NCBI RefSeq assembly: GCF_014199625.1
Contig: NZ_JACHNY010000006.1
Coordinates: 218,246-282,245 of the forward strand
DNA from: Sphingomonas abaci
Lineage (GTDB): Bacteria; Pseudomonadota; Alphaproteobacteria; Sphingomonadales; Sphingomonadaceae
Length of the DNA: 64,000 bases
Direction: 5' to 3'
Numbering within the stretch: position 1 is the first letter of the stretch; each line of letters begins with the position of its first letter. Positions 8,733 to 19,489 of this stretch are shown in pieces. A model generated the notes under the pieces. It saw nothing but the letters and a program-made list of their open reading frames with translations. It ran no database searches and was not told the origin of the DNA. The position numbers were made by a program, and so were the translations under genes.

Positions 8733-10451
8733 TCAGTGCTGGGCGATCTGGTCCGCCGGCCGATCCTCGCCCGCCGGCAAGCGCACGGTGAGCCGCCCCG
8801 GCAGGATATCCAGCGCGCCGCCCAGCTCGACGGCAAGGTTGCGCACCAGCCGCAGCGTAAAGCCCGCCCCCAGCAACGGCACGCCCGGCTCGTCCTCGCC
8901 GACGCGGCCGTCCAGCGTGAACAGCGCATCGCCGGTCAGGTCGGCCAGCGCATCAGGCCGGTCGGCGACGATCTGGACCCGAGCGCCGTCGCTCTCAACG
9001 CTGACGCCGATCCGTTCGCCGGGCCGCGCCGCCGACAGCAGTGCCGCCAACATCCGGGCCAGCAGTCGCTCAACCGCCCGGTCGTCGGCGGACACCGACC
9101 CCTCGCCCACGATCACCAATGTCGCGCCGCGCTCGGCGGCGAGCGGCGTCAGGTCGCGCACCACCCGCTCCAGCAGCGGACGGATCGGCACGATCGTCGC
9201 TCGCAGGTCGAGCGCGCAGCCATCGATCCGGGCAGCGGTGTCGAGATCGTCGATCGCCGACAACAGCCCCGCCGCCTGCGAGCGGATCGCCGCCGCGCGG
9301 GCGCGATAGACGTCGGGCACCGGGCCCAGCAACTGTGACTCGATCAGCTCGGCGAAGCCCGCAACCGCATTGGCGGGGGTGCGCAGTTCATGCACCAGCT
9401 GACGCAGTTGGTCCGACGCGCTCGACCGCGCGGCCGTCTCGTGCCGATAAGGCAGGCGCGCGACGCCGCGATAGCCGGTGAAGCGACCGCTGGCGGGATC
9501 GAACATCGGCACGCCGGTGACGCGCCAGGAGCCGGCCGCGTCGGACAGGCCGTCGACCTCCAATCGCCCCTCGGTGAAGCGCGAGCGGCCCCGCACCGCC
9601 GCCGCGACCGAGGCATCGACCTGCGCACAACCCTGGCGGCTGGCATGGGCCAGCGTCACGCCCACCAGCGCCGCACGCGATACGCCATCGACCCAGCGGA
9701 TCAGGCCGTTGGCATCGGTTTCGAAACGGAAGCCCGGCTCCGCCCGCTCCGCCGCCTCGACCAGAAGCTCGGGTCCGGCCGGCAGCGGTTCGGCGGGGTC
9801 CTCGTCGCGCTGGCGCTGGAAGGCATCGATCCGCGCGACTAGGTCGGCGATCTCGAACCGCGGCACCACGCCATCCGATGCCGCCGATGCCACGGCCGGT
9901 TCCGGTTCCGGCTCGGCCACCGTCGGCGCGACCGCGACGGCGGGGGCCGGTGTGTCGACCATCGGACGTTGCGGCTCGGCGGCGGCGGCCGGATCGGCCG
10001 CCTCGACCGCGACGACCGGCCGCGCATCGGTGATGACGAAATCCACCGCGCCGAAGCTTTCCAGCCCGCGCTCGACTTCGGCCGGCAGATCGCGGCGCTG
10101 GCGCAGCACCGCGCGGCAGGCGGGCGTCAGGCGACCGAGCAGGTCGAGCCAGGCATCCACCGGCAGCGTCACCATGCGCAGCACCGGCGCGGCGACCGCC
10201 AGATCATCCTGCGCGAAGAACTCGACCAGGGCCGCATCGGGCCGCGCGAAGGCGAGCGCCCGCGCGCTGGCGGAGCGCACCGCGACCGGCACGATCGCGC
10301 GCAGCCTGGCCAATCGCTCCAGCGTCGTGTCGTTGGTCGGCGCACGGCCGCGCCCCATCAGGTCGACAAGCTGCCGCCACGCCGTCTGGGCACCCATGCC
10401 GGGCGCCATGTCAGCCGATAGAACGGTGGTCAGGCTGTCATCGAACCGCAC
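8733..10451 (-). CDS. Histidine-kinase-like protein with degenerate ATPase domain
   Basis: 572 residues, cytoplasmic (no transmembrane segment). Residues 1-150 are an unrecognised alanine/leucine-rich domain; ~155-200 is a proline/glutamate linker; ~240-330 looks like a PAS fold (FRFETDANGLIRWVDGVS, GSWRVTGVPMFD); the H-box VHELRTPANAVAGF places the phosphoacceptor at His354. The C-terminal HATPase is odd: the N-box region (VERLLARMLAALLSAARPGE) has no obvious Asn and the G-box reads LLGAGFTLRLVRNLAVELGG rather than a normal GTGLGL. It may bind ATP poorly or act as a phosphotransfer/regulatory protein. Start is GTG. No response regulator is adjacent. Confidence 0.8.
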   Translation of the reverse strand: MRFDDSLTTVLSADMAPGMGAQTAWRQLVDLMGRGRAPTNDTTLERLARLRAIVPVAVRSASARALAFARPDAALVEFFAQDDLAVAAPVLRMVTLPVDAWLDLLGRLTPACRAVLRQRRDLPAEVERGLESFGAVDFVITDARPVVAVEAADPAAAAEPQRPMVDTPAPAVAVAPTVAEPEPEPAVASAASDGVVPRFEIADLVARIDAFQRQRDEDPAEPLPAGPELLVEAAERAEPGFRFETDANGLIRWVDGVSRAALVGVTLAHASRQGCAQVDASVAAAVRGRSRFTEGRLEVDGLSDAAGSWRVTGVPMFDPASGRFTGYRGVARLPYRHETAARSSASDQLRQLVHELRTPANAVAGFAELIESQLLGPVPDVYRARAAAIRSQAAGLLSAIDDLDTAARIDGCALDLRATIVPIRPLLERVVRDLTPLAAERGATLVIVGEGSVSADDRAVERLLARMLAALLSAARPGERIGVSVESDGARVQIVADRPDALADLTGDALFTLDGRVGEDEPGVPLLGAGFTLRLVRNLAVELGGALDILPGRLTVRLPAGEDRPADQIAQH

Positions 10452-10544
10452 TGGGAATCAGTCTCCGCGCGCACCGCCGAATGGCGCACATCGCCCCATA
10501 GCCGGTCGGGCGGTAGGGAGAAACCATCAATTCCGCACCGTTAC

Positions 10545-10574
10545 ATTGTGGGACAATTGCGTTTGTCGGCAATT
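10545..10574. promoter_or_regulatory. Candidate operator: two adjacent inverted repeats upstream of the Lrp/AsnC gene
   Basis: ATTGT-GGG-ACAAT (10545-10557) is immediately followed by AATTGC-N8-GCAATT (10555-10574), in an AT-rich island within a GC-rich genome, 58 bases before the regulator's start. Lrp/AsnC proteins commonly bind AT-rich imperfect palindromes and autoregulate, so this is a good operator candidate; also positioned to act on the divergent kinase-like gene. Confidence 0.5.
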
Positions 10575-10631
10575 ATATTATGTGACGGCGCAGCCGGTTG
10601 GCCAAAATGAAAAGTGAAAAGGTTCCGCGTA

Positions 10632-11096
10632 ATGACTTTCGACCGGATCGATCGGCAGATTCTGGGTCTGCTGCAGGCCGATGGACGGATGACGAATGTC
10701 GATCTCGCCGAACGCGTCGGACTGACCGCCCCGCCCTGCCTGCGCCGTGTTCGTGCGCTGGAGGAAGCCGGCGCGATCCGCGGCTATCATGCCGAACTGG
10801 ACGCGGGCAAGCTGGGCTATCCCATCACCGTCTTCGCGATGGTCAGCCTGCGCAGCCAGGCCGAGCACGATCTCAACGCCTTCGAGGAGCATGTCGCCCG
10901 CATACCGGAGGTGCGCGAGGTGCACATGTTGAACGGCGAGATCGACTTCATCCTGAAGATTGTCGCCACCGACCTGAAGAGCTTCCAGGAAATTTTGACC
11001 ACGCATCTGACGCCCGCCCCCAATGTTGCGAGCGTCAAGACCTCGCTGACGATCCGGACCGCCAAGTCGCAGACCGGCGTGCCCGTGGGGGATTGA
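10632..11096 (+). CDS. Lrp/AsnC family transcriptional regulator
   Basis: 154-residue regulator with an N-terminal winged helix-turn-helix (MTFDRIDRQILGLLQADGRM through LTAPPCLRRVRALEEAGAI) and a C-terminal RAM/AsnC ligand domain (FAMVSLRSQAEHDL, VREVHMLNGEIDFILKI). Such proteins form octamers that respond to amino acids and control nearby or global targets. The ATG at 10632 gives the usual family start; an in-frame GTG at 10614 would add six residues. The inverted repeats 58-87 bases upstream are a likely autoregulatory site. Divergent from the histidine-kinase-like gene; no amino-acid enzyme is adjacent, so the target is not obvious. Confidence 0.92.
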   Translation: MTFDRIDRQILGLLQADGRMTNVDLAERVGLTAPPCLRRVRALEEAGAIRGYHAELDAGKLGYPITVFAMVSLRSQAEHDLNAFEEHVARIPEVREVHMLNGEIDFILKIVATDLKSFQEILTTHLTPAPNVASVKTSLTIRTAKSQTGVPVGD

Positions 11097-11148
11097 AGCG
11101 AGGCCGCGCGACAGTTCGCCTAGCCCGTAAAACGCCTTCCGCCGCGCC

Positions 11149-11501
11149 TCACCCCGTGATCGGCAGCTTCACCCGGCCGTCCGCGTCCCGCTCGAGCGCG
11201 CCATAGGCGACCACCGTCTCCAGCAGCAGCGGGCCATAGAGGTGCGGGAAGAGCTGGCCGCCCCGGCTCTCCTCCCATTTCAGCGAATCGCCGAAGCTGC
11301 CAAGGTCGACGGCCGCGACGTGCAGGTCGGATTGCCCGGCGAAATGCTTGTCCACCGTCTCGGTCAGCTGGTCGGCGGTCGACAGATGGACATAGCCGTC
11401 GGCCAGATCGACCGGTGCCCCCTGGAAGCAGCCGTCGCGCTCCAGCGTCGCCATCTGCTCGGCCGTCAGCACCTTATAGGCGGTCAGGGGGCGCTCGGTC
11501 A

Positions 11502-11505
<4 letters not shown>
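11149..11505 (-). CDS. DUF952 family protein
   Basis: 118 residues, recognisable as DUF952: the pattern [35 protein letters not shown] and [17 protein letters not shown] matches this small cytosolic family, whose function is not established (it has been compared to glutathione-related and ADP-ribose-binding folds). Two consecutive ATG codons form the start and overlap the TGA of gyrA, so this gene is read through coupling or reinitiation downstream of gyrA. Confidence 0.85.
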
Positions 11506-14303
<2,798 letters not shown>

Positions 14304-14442
14304 GGTCTCTGTCTTCCAGGTGGTTTCGGGAGTGTCACACTCCTGTAGGACGTCCGGCCGCCATTGTCACGCGCACGCGCGCACGCGAGGGACCAGGGTC
14401 GGCACCGCCGCCGGAAGCGAGCGACGGCGCCGACGAATGCGC

Positions 14443-14706
14443 TTACTTCTTGCAGGCGGCCTTGGTGGCGTTGCCCGCCTTGGAGCAGTCATAGGTCACG
14501 GTCTTGCCGGTGCTGGTCTTGGTGGTGACCATCCGGGGCGCGGCACCGCGACGCGTGGTGGTGGTGCGCGTCGTCTTGACCATATGGGTGGCGGTGGTCG
14601 CCTTGGTGGCGGAGGGCTGCCCGGCCATCTGCGGCGCGGCGATGGCGGCGGTGGCCGACAGCAGCGATCCGGCGGCGAGCAACGCGAAGGGGAGCGACTT
14701 TGTCAT
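14443..14706 (-). CDS. Small secreted basic protein with C-terminal YDCSKAGN motif
   Basis: 87 residues: signal peptide (MTKSLPFALLAAGSLLSATA, cleavage likely after AIAA), a threonine/arginine-rich low-complexity stretch, and a C-terminal YDCSKAGNATKAACKK containing two cysteines that may form a disulfide. The ATG at 14706 is preferred over one nine bases upstream because GAGG then sits nine bases before it. From memory, similar short secreted proteins with a KTYDCSKAGN-like tail recur in sphingomonads; no function is known. Confidence 0.7.
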   Translation of the reverse strand: MTKSLPFALLAAGSLLSATAAIAAPQMAGQPSATKATTATHMVKTTRTTTTRRGAAPRMVTTKTSTGKTVTYDCSKAGNATKAACKK

Positions 14707-14793
14707 GGACAGCATCCTCGATACGGGGCGACGTCGGAAGCGCCGCCATCCATGATCGATCTGCGCCCACCGGCCTGTACGACATGTCGCGAA

Positions 14794-14815
14794 GGGATGA
14801 AATTTCCTTCATCCC
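14794..14815 (-). terminator. Hairpin downstream of the SDR gene
   Basis: GGGATGAA-N6-TTCATCCC, a perfect 8-base stem 17 bases beyond the SDR stop on the minus strand. Only a short T stretch follows, so a weak terminator or RNA-stabilising hairpin. Confidence 0.45.
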
Positions 14816-14831
14816 CAGCAGCTTCAGCCGA

Positions 14832-15512
14832 TCAGGGCTGGATCTCCGCGCCGTCCCAGGCGAACAGCCTGCCGCTGTCGGTCACCTTCAGCCCGTCGAT
14901 CACGTCGAGCAACTGCACCGCCGCGCGGTCCGGCGCGAAGAGCTGGTCCGCCGCCACCCCGGTCTGGAACGGCGCGGACAAGGCGGTGCGCACCGTGCCG
15001 GGGTGCAGGCCGACCACGATCGTGCGATCGTTGCGCCGCCGCTCCTCGATCGCCAGCGTGCGCACCAGCTGGTTCGCCGCCGCCTTGGCCATCCGGTATC
15101 CGTACCAGCCGCCCAGTCGATTGTCGGAGATGCTGCCGATCCGCGCCGACAGGATCGCGAACACCGCACGGCCGCTTTTCGGCATCCGTGGCAGGAAGTG
15201 CTTGGCGACCAGCGCCGGCAGGATCGCGTTCACCGCATATTGGCGCGCCAGCCAGCCTGCATCGAGCACGGCCATGCTCTTTTCCGGCATCTGTCCGTCC
15301 TCATGGAGGAGACCGGTGGCGACGACCACCAGGGTCGGCGGCGCGACCAGGCTGGCGGCGGCGGCGGCGATGCTCGACTCGTCGTCCAGGTCGAGCCGGT
15401 CGGCCCCCGCGAAGCGCCGCGCGAAGCCGCGCACCGGCACGTCCTCCTCGCGCAAGGCCGCGACCAGCGCCGCGCCGATCCCGCCCGACGCGCCGATGAC
15501 GACCGCGCTCAT
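14832..15512 (-). CDS. Short-chain dehydrogenase/reductase family protein
   Basis: 226 residues with the SDR Rossmann start MSAVVIGASGGIGAALVAAL (TGxxxGxG-type loop as GASGGIG) and the catalytic pair in GWYGYRMAKAAAN (YxxxK), with the preceding serine in AILSARIGS. VGLHPGTVRTAL is the usual post-catalytic PG motif. Cofactor should be NAD(P)H; substrate unknown, similar to C-factor/CsgA-like SDRs. The ATG at 15512 overlaps the stop of yaaA by four bases (ATGA), so it is the second gene of a yaaA operon. Confidence 0.87.
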   Translation of the reverse strand: MSAVVIGASGGIGAALVAALREEDVPVRGFARRFAGADRLDLDDESSIAAAAASLVAPPTLVVVATGLLHEDGQMPEKSMAVLDAGWLARQYAVNAILPALVAKHFLPRMPKSGRAVFAILSARIGSISDNRLGGWYGYRMAKAAANQLVRTLAIEERRRNDRTIVVGLHPGTVRTALSAPFQTGVAADQLFAPDRAAVQLLDVIDGLKVTDSGRLFAWDGAEIQP

Positions 15513-16249
15513 CGCGCGAACCGCCACTGGGTGTCGGTGCTTTCCGCCGCATCGAAGCGATAGCCGTCGGTGTCGAAGCCCTTCAAGCCGTCGGTGTCGG
15601 CGATCTGATGCTCGACCAGCCAGCGCGCCATCATCCCGCGCGCCTTCTTGGCATGGAAGCTGACGAAGCGGCCGCCGTCGCGGAAATCGACGCCGATCAC
15701 GCGGATCGAGGCGGGCAGCCGCCCCTCGACCGCCGCCCAATATTCCTGGCTGGCGAGGTTCAGGATCGTGCCCGACCCCTCCTGCCCGATATCGGCGAGC
15801 AGCCGATCGGCGATGCGGCCCTGCCACCAATCGGTCAGCTTCTCGCCGCGCGGGGCCCAGCGCGTGCCCATTTCCAGCCGATAGGGCCGCATCGCATCAA
15901 GCGGGCGGAGCAGACCATAGAGGCCCGACAGGATGCGAAGGTGATCCTGCGCGAAGGCGACTGCCGGCACCTCCAGCGTCTTGGCATCCAGCCCGGTATA
16001 GACGTCGCCGGCGAAGGCGAACAGCGCGGGACGCTCCGGCGCATCGGCGAAGTCGCGGAACCGCGCCGCGTTCAGCTTGGCGAGCGCAGGCGAGATGCGC
16101 ATCAGTTCGGACAGCCGCTTCTGCGACAGGCGCGCGGCGGCGCGGGCCAGGGCACCCGCCTCATCCTCGAAACGTGGCCGCGTCGGGGTCAGGATCGGCA
16201 GCGGGCTGTCATAGTCGAGCGTCTTGGCGGGCGAGATCACGGCAATCAT
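15509..16249 (-). CDS. yaaA: Peroxide stress protein YaaA (DUF328)
   Basis: 246 residues, the full family length. Opens with MIAVISPAKTLDYDSPLP, the YaaA hallmark, and contains ALFAFAGDVYTGLDAKTLE and LYGLLRPLDAMRPYRLEMGT, then RVIGVDFRDGGRFVSFHAKKARGMMARW near the C terminus with the basic HAKKARG motif. In E. coli YaaA limits free intracellular iron and protects DNA from Fenton damage during peroxide stress; the fold resembles DNA-binding proteins. Coupled by ATGA overlap to the SDR gene. Regulation (OxyR) cannot be read from the sequence. Confidence 0.93.
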   Translation of the reverse strand: MIAVISPAKTLDYDSPLPILTPTRPRFEDEAGALARAAARLSQKRLSELMRISPALAKLNAARFRDFADAPERPALFAFAGDVYTGLDAKTLEVPAVAFAQDHLRILSGLYGLLRPLDAMRPYRLEMGTRWAPRGEKLTDWWQGRIADRLLADIGQEGSGTILNLASQEYWAAVEGRLPASIRVIGVDFRDGGRFVSFHAKKARGMMARWLVEHQIADTDGLKGFDTDGYRFDAAESTDTQWRFAR

Positions 16250-16398
16250 CCGCTCGCCCTAGGCCCGCGCCGATCGTCATTCAATCGCGGTTCAGCCCGG
16301 TGCCGGCATGGAACCAAGCTGTTGCGCCTCGCTTGATGGCGCGCGTCCGCCCCTATAGACGGCCGTCATGGGCGTCGATGCCCAACAGGAGAGATCCA

Positions 16399-17691
16399 TT
16401 GAAGACTTTCTCGAAGCTTGCGCTGGCCCTGGCGCTGACGACCGGTGTGTCGGGGCTGGCACTGACCCCGCCCGCGATCGCCAAGAAGAAGGAAGAGCCT
16501 GCCGGTCCCAAGCTGAGCCCGGACTTCCTGAAGGCGGCCAAGCCGGCGCAGGACGCGATCAAGGCCAAGGATTATGCAACGGCCGAGACCAACCTGGCCG
16601 CCGCCACCGCTGCCGCGAAGAACGACGACGAGAAGTATATCGTCGCCGCGCTGAACTACGACCTGGCCAATCAGAAGCTTGCCGACCAGCAGGCGGCTAA
16701 TCCCAATGCGCCGCTCAACGAGACGTCGCTGGCGCCCGCCCTCGACGCGCTGATCGCCAACCCGGCGACCCCGGCCGCCGACCGCGGCAAGTACGCCTAC
16801 CGCCGCGGCGCGCTGGCTTATAACGGCAAGCAGTGGCCGGTCGCGATCCAGTATTTCAACCAGGCCAAGCAGCTTGGTTATGCGCCGCCGGAGGTGAACC
16901 TCCAGATCGCGCAGGCCAAGGTGGCCAGCGGCGACGTCAATGGCGGCCTGTCCGACCTGGAAGCTCAGGTCGCAGCCGACACGGCGGCGGGCAAGCCGGT
17001 GTCGGAGGATTACTACCGCTACGGCATCGCGCGCGCCAATGCTGCGAAGCTGGGGCCGCAGACGGTGAACTGGATCGCCAAGTACGTCACCGCCTACCCC
17101 ACGCCCAAGAACTGGCGTGACGCGATCGTGACGTACGGCATGGCCGGCAATTCGGTCGCCAAGCTGGACGAGGCGCAGAAGATCGACCTGTTCCGCCTGA
17201 TGCGCGCGACCCGTTCGCTGGCCGACCAGACCGACTATCTGGAATATGCCGACGACGTCTCGCGCAAGGGCCTGCCGGCGGAAGCGGCGGCTGTGCTGAA
17301 GGAAGGCATGGCCGCCGGCAAAATCCCGGCCGGCAATGCGATGGCCAAGGCGCTGCTCGCCGACTCCACCACCAAGGCCAAGCAGGAAGGCTCGCTGGCG
17401 CCGATCGAGGCGAAGGCAAGTGCCGCCGCCAATGGCCGCCTGGCGGCGAGCACGGCCGAGGCCTATCTGGGGATGGACAATTTCCCCAAGGCGATCGCGC
17501 TCTATCGTCTCGCGCTGCAGAAGGGTGGCGTCGATGCGGGCGAGGTGAACACCCGCCTCGGCATCGCGCTGGCTCGGTCGGGCGACAAGGCTGGCGCCAA
17601 GGCCGCCTTCGCCGAGGTGAAGGGCGCACCGCGCTCCGGCATCGCGGCGCTGTGGACCGCCTATGTGGACGCGCCCGCAACCGCGGCGTGA
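16399..17691 (+). CDS. Exported TPR/Sel1-like repeat protein
   Basis: 430 residues. Signal peptide MKTFSKLALALALTTGVSGL ending near AIAKK, then alanine-rich helical repeats with TPR character, for example KDYATAETNLAAATAAAKND, GKQWPVAIQYFNQAKQLGY and FPKAIALYRLALQKGGVDAG. The start is TTG at 16399 with an AGGAG seven bases upstream (16387-16391), the best ribosome site in the region; no ATG fits. TPR proteins of this kind usually act as periplasmic scaffolds. Transcribed alone and ends at a symmetrical terminator shared with the next convergent gene. Confidence 0.8.
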   Translation: MKTFSKLALALALTTGVSGLALTPPAIAKKKEEPAGPKLSPDFLKAAKPAQDAIKAKDYATAETNLAAATAAAKNDDEKYIVAALNYDLANQKLADQQAANPNAPLNETSLAPALDALIANPATPAADRGKYAYRRGALAYNGKQWPVAIQYFNQAKQLGYAPPEVNLQIAQAKVASGDVNGGLSDLEAQVAADTAAGKPVSEDYYRYGIARANAAKLGPQTVNWIAKYVTAYPTPKNWRDAIVTYGMAGNSVAKLDEAQKIDLFRLMRATRSLADQTDYLEYADDVSRKGLPAEAAAVLKEGMAAGKIPAGNAMAKALLADSTTKAKQEGSLAPIEAKASAAANGRLAASTAEAYLGMDNFPKAIALYRLALQKGGVDAGEVNTRLGIALARSGDKAGAKAAFAEVKGAPRSGIAALWTAYVDAPATAA

Positions 17692-17702
17692 TCCCATGAT
17701 GT

Positions 17703-17730
17703 TCGGGGACGGCCGGCCGGTCGTCCCCGG
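17703..17730. terminator. Bidirectional hairpin terminator between convergent genes
   Basis: CGGGGACG (17704-17711), ten-base spacer, CGTCCCCG (17722-17729), flanked by a T.G wobble pair. Twelve bases after the TPR stop and 22 bases beyond the stop of the convergent acidic-protein gene. Confidence 0.55.
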
Positions 17731-17751
17731 ATTGCCCGGTCTCAGCGGTTA

Positions 17752-18096
17752 CTAGGGCCGCAACGCGACATCGTCCGCGTCGCTCAGGTCCTCGTCTTCG
17801 TCGATCGAGCCATCGTCCAATTCTTCTTGAACGTCGTCTTCGGCGATGTCCGCCTCGTCCGGCTCCGCATCGGGATCCGCCTCGCCGACCTCTTCGGAAT
17901 CCATGTCGAGATCGTCGATCGCCTCGTCCTCGGCATCGTCGTCGCCCAGATCCGGATCGATATCGGTCAGCACCAGGCCATCGGTGGGGCCGTCGCGCGT
18001 CGCCTCCAGGATCTCCGCGCGCTGGCTCTCGTCATAGCCTTCTTCGTCCCAGCCGTCGTCGCCGCTGCCCTGCCCCGGAATCTGATGTCCGCCCAT
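17752..18096 (-). CDS. Highly acidic low-complexity protein
   Basis: 114 residues, roughly 45% Asp plus Glu, almost no hydrophobic core and no cysteines. The only recognisable part is the N-terminal MGGHQIPGQGSGDDGWDEEG and GPTDGLVLTDIDPDLGDDDA; the rest is acidic repeats such as DDLDMDSEEVGEADPDAEPD. Expected to be disordered; possible roles are metal or cation binding, a nucleic-acid mimic, or a chaperone-like acidic tail protein. ATG at 18096 has GGAG six bases upstream; two ATGs 12-15 bases further 5' are alternatives. Function unknown. Confidence 0.65.
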   Translation of the reverse strand: MGGHQIPGQGSGDDGWDEEGYDESQRAEILEATRDGPTDGLVLTDIDPDLGDDDAEDEAIDDLDMDSEEVGEADPDAEPDEADIAEDDVQEELDDGSIDEDEDLSDADDVALRP

Positions 18097-18154
18097 CTCG
18101 CTCTCCATCATCAATGACGGTGGATCGAACGGTGCGGGCGGCGGACGGGTTCCG

Positions 18155-19384
18155 TCAGGCCCCGAACAGCCGGCCGCGTTCGGTCAGCGCGACGCAGGCG
18201 AGCGCGATCATGCCCGTCACCACGAAACCCGCCACCATCGGCGCGGTGGAGCCGTCGAACGCCTGGCCGATCACCGCCCCGATCAGCACCCCGCCGGTGA
18301 TCATGATGAAGCCCTGCACGCTCGACGCGGTGCCGGCGATCGCGCCCATATTCTCCATCGCCATTGCCGAGAAGTTCGAATTGGCGAGACCGAAGCTCGC
18401 CATGGTCAGCGCCTGCAGCACCGCGAAGGTCAGGATCGCCTCATGGCCCAGCTCGACCAGCAGCAGGTGCAGGCCCGACAGCAAAATCAGCGCGACCGTC
18501 GCCGAATGGGCGATGCGCCGCGTGCCCAGCCGCATCACGATGCGCGCGTTGAGCAGGTTCGCGGCCGCCATCGTCGCCGCCGTCCCCGCGAACACCGCGG
18601 CCAGCAGCGAGGGGTGGTGGAACACGTCGAACATGATCTGCTGAACCGAATTCAGGTAGCCATAGAGGCTGCCGGTCAGCATCGTCGCCGCCAGCGTATA
18701 GCCGATCGAGGCCCGATCGGTCAGTGCCTGTGCCCAGCCCGACAGAATGCGGCGCGGATGGATCGGCAGGGTCGCCTCGGCCGTCAGCGTCTCGGGCAGG
18801 CGGAACGCGATCCAGGCGAGCAGCAGCGCGGCCGTGCCCGCGATCACCCAGAAGATCGTCCGCCAGCTGCCGAACAGCAGGACGAGCTGCCCGACCGTCG
18901 GCGCCAGGATGGGCACCACCATGAACACCATGAAGGCGATCGACATCACCCGCGCCATCGCCCGGCCATGGTAGCAGTCGCGCACCAGCGCCACGGTCGC
19001 GATGCGCGTCGCCGCCACCGTCGCGCCGCCCGCCAGCCGCGCCGCGATCAGCAGCGGATAGCTCGCCGACACCGCGGCCAGCGCATTGGCGACGATATAG
19101 GCGGCGATCGCCCAGAGCAGCACGCGCCGCCGACCATAGCGATCGACCAGCGGGCCGTGCACCAGATGCGCCACGCCGAACCCGCCCAGGAAGGCGGCCA
19201 CCACGAACTGCCGGTCATTCTCGCTCGCCACGTGCAGCGCCTCGCCGATCGCCGGCAGCGCGGGCAGCATCGCGTCGGTGCCGAGCGCGCCAAGCGCCAT
19301 GAGCGCGGCGACAAGCGCGACGAACTCGACGAAGCCGATCGGTGCGCCCGGCAGGGCGGGTGCGGGCTGGTCCTGTGCGGTCAT
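18155..19384 (-). CDS. Bcr/CflA-type multidrug efflux MFS transporter
   Basis: 409 residues and about twelve transmembrane segments, the standard DHA1 size. The conserved loop GPLVDRYGRRRVLLWAI (motif A, G-x-L-x-D-R-x-G-R-R) and the N-terminal TDAMLPALPAIGEAL are typical of the Bcr/CflA drug-resistance branch (bicyclomycin, chloramphenicol), which exports substrates by proton antiport. ATG at 19384 chosen because MTAQDQPAPAL leads directly into TM1. Divergent from the oxygenase gene at 19490 over a 105-base promoter region. Confidence 0.88.
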   Translation of the reverse strand: MTAQDQPAPALPGAPIGFVEFVALVAALMALGALGTDAMLPALPAIGEALHVASENDRQFVVAAFLGGFGVAHLVHGPLVDRYGRRRVLLWAIAAYIVANALAAVSASYPLLIAARLAGGATVAATRIATVALVRDCYHGRAMARVMSIAFMVFMVVPILAPTVGQLVLLFGSWRTIFWVIAGTAALLLAWIAFRLPETLTAEATLPIHPRRILSGWAQALTDRASIGYTLAATMLTGSLYGYLNSVQQIMFDVFHHPSLLAAVFAGTAATMAAANLLNARIVMRLGTRRIAHSATVALILLSGLHLLLVELGHEAILTFAVLQALTMASFGLANSNFSAMAMENMGAIAGTASSVQGFIMITGGVLIGAVIGQAFDGSTAPMVAGFVVTGMIALACVALTERGRLFGA

Positions 19385-19489
19385 GATCCCGGCCCCTAGC
19401 CGCTTCGGCGCGGGCGCGCCATTACCGGCCTTGCCCTTTCGCCGGCCCCGCCGAGGCGATATGTTGCCGGAATAGAAGAGGACATTTGC

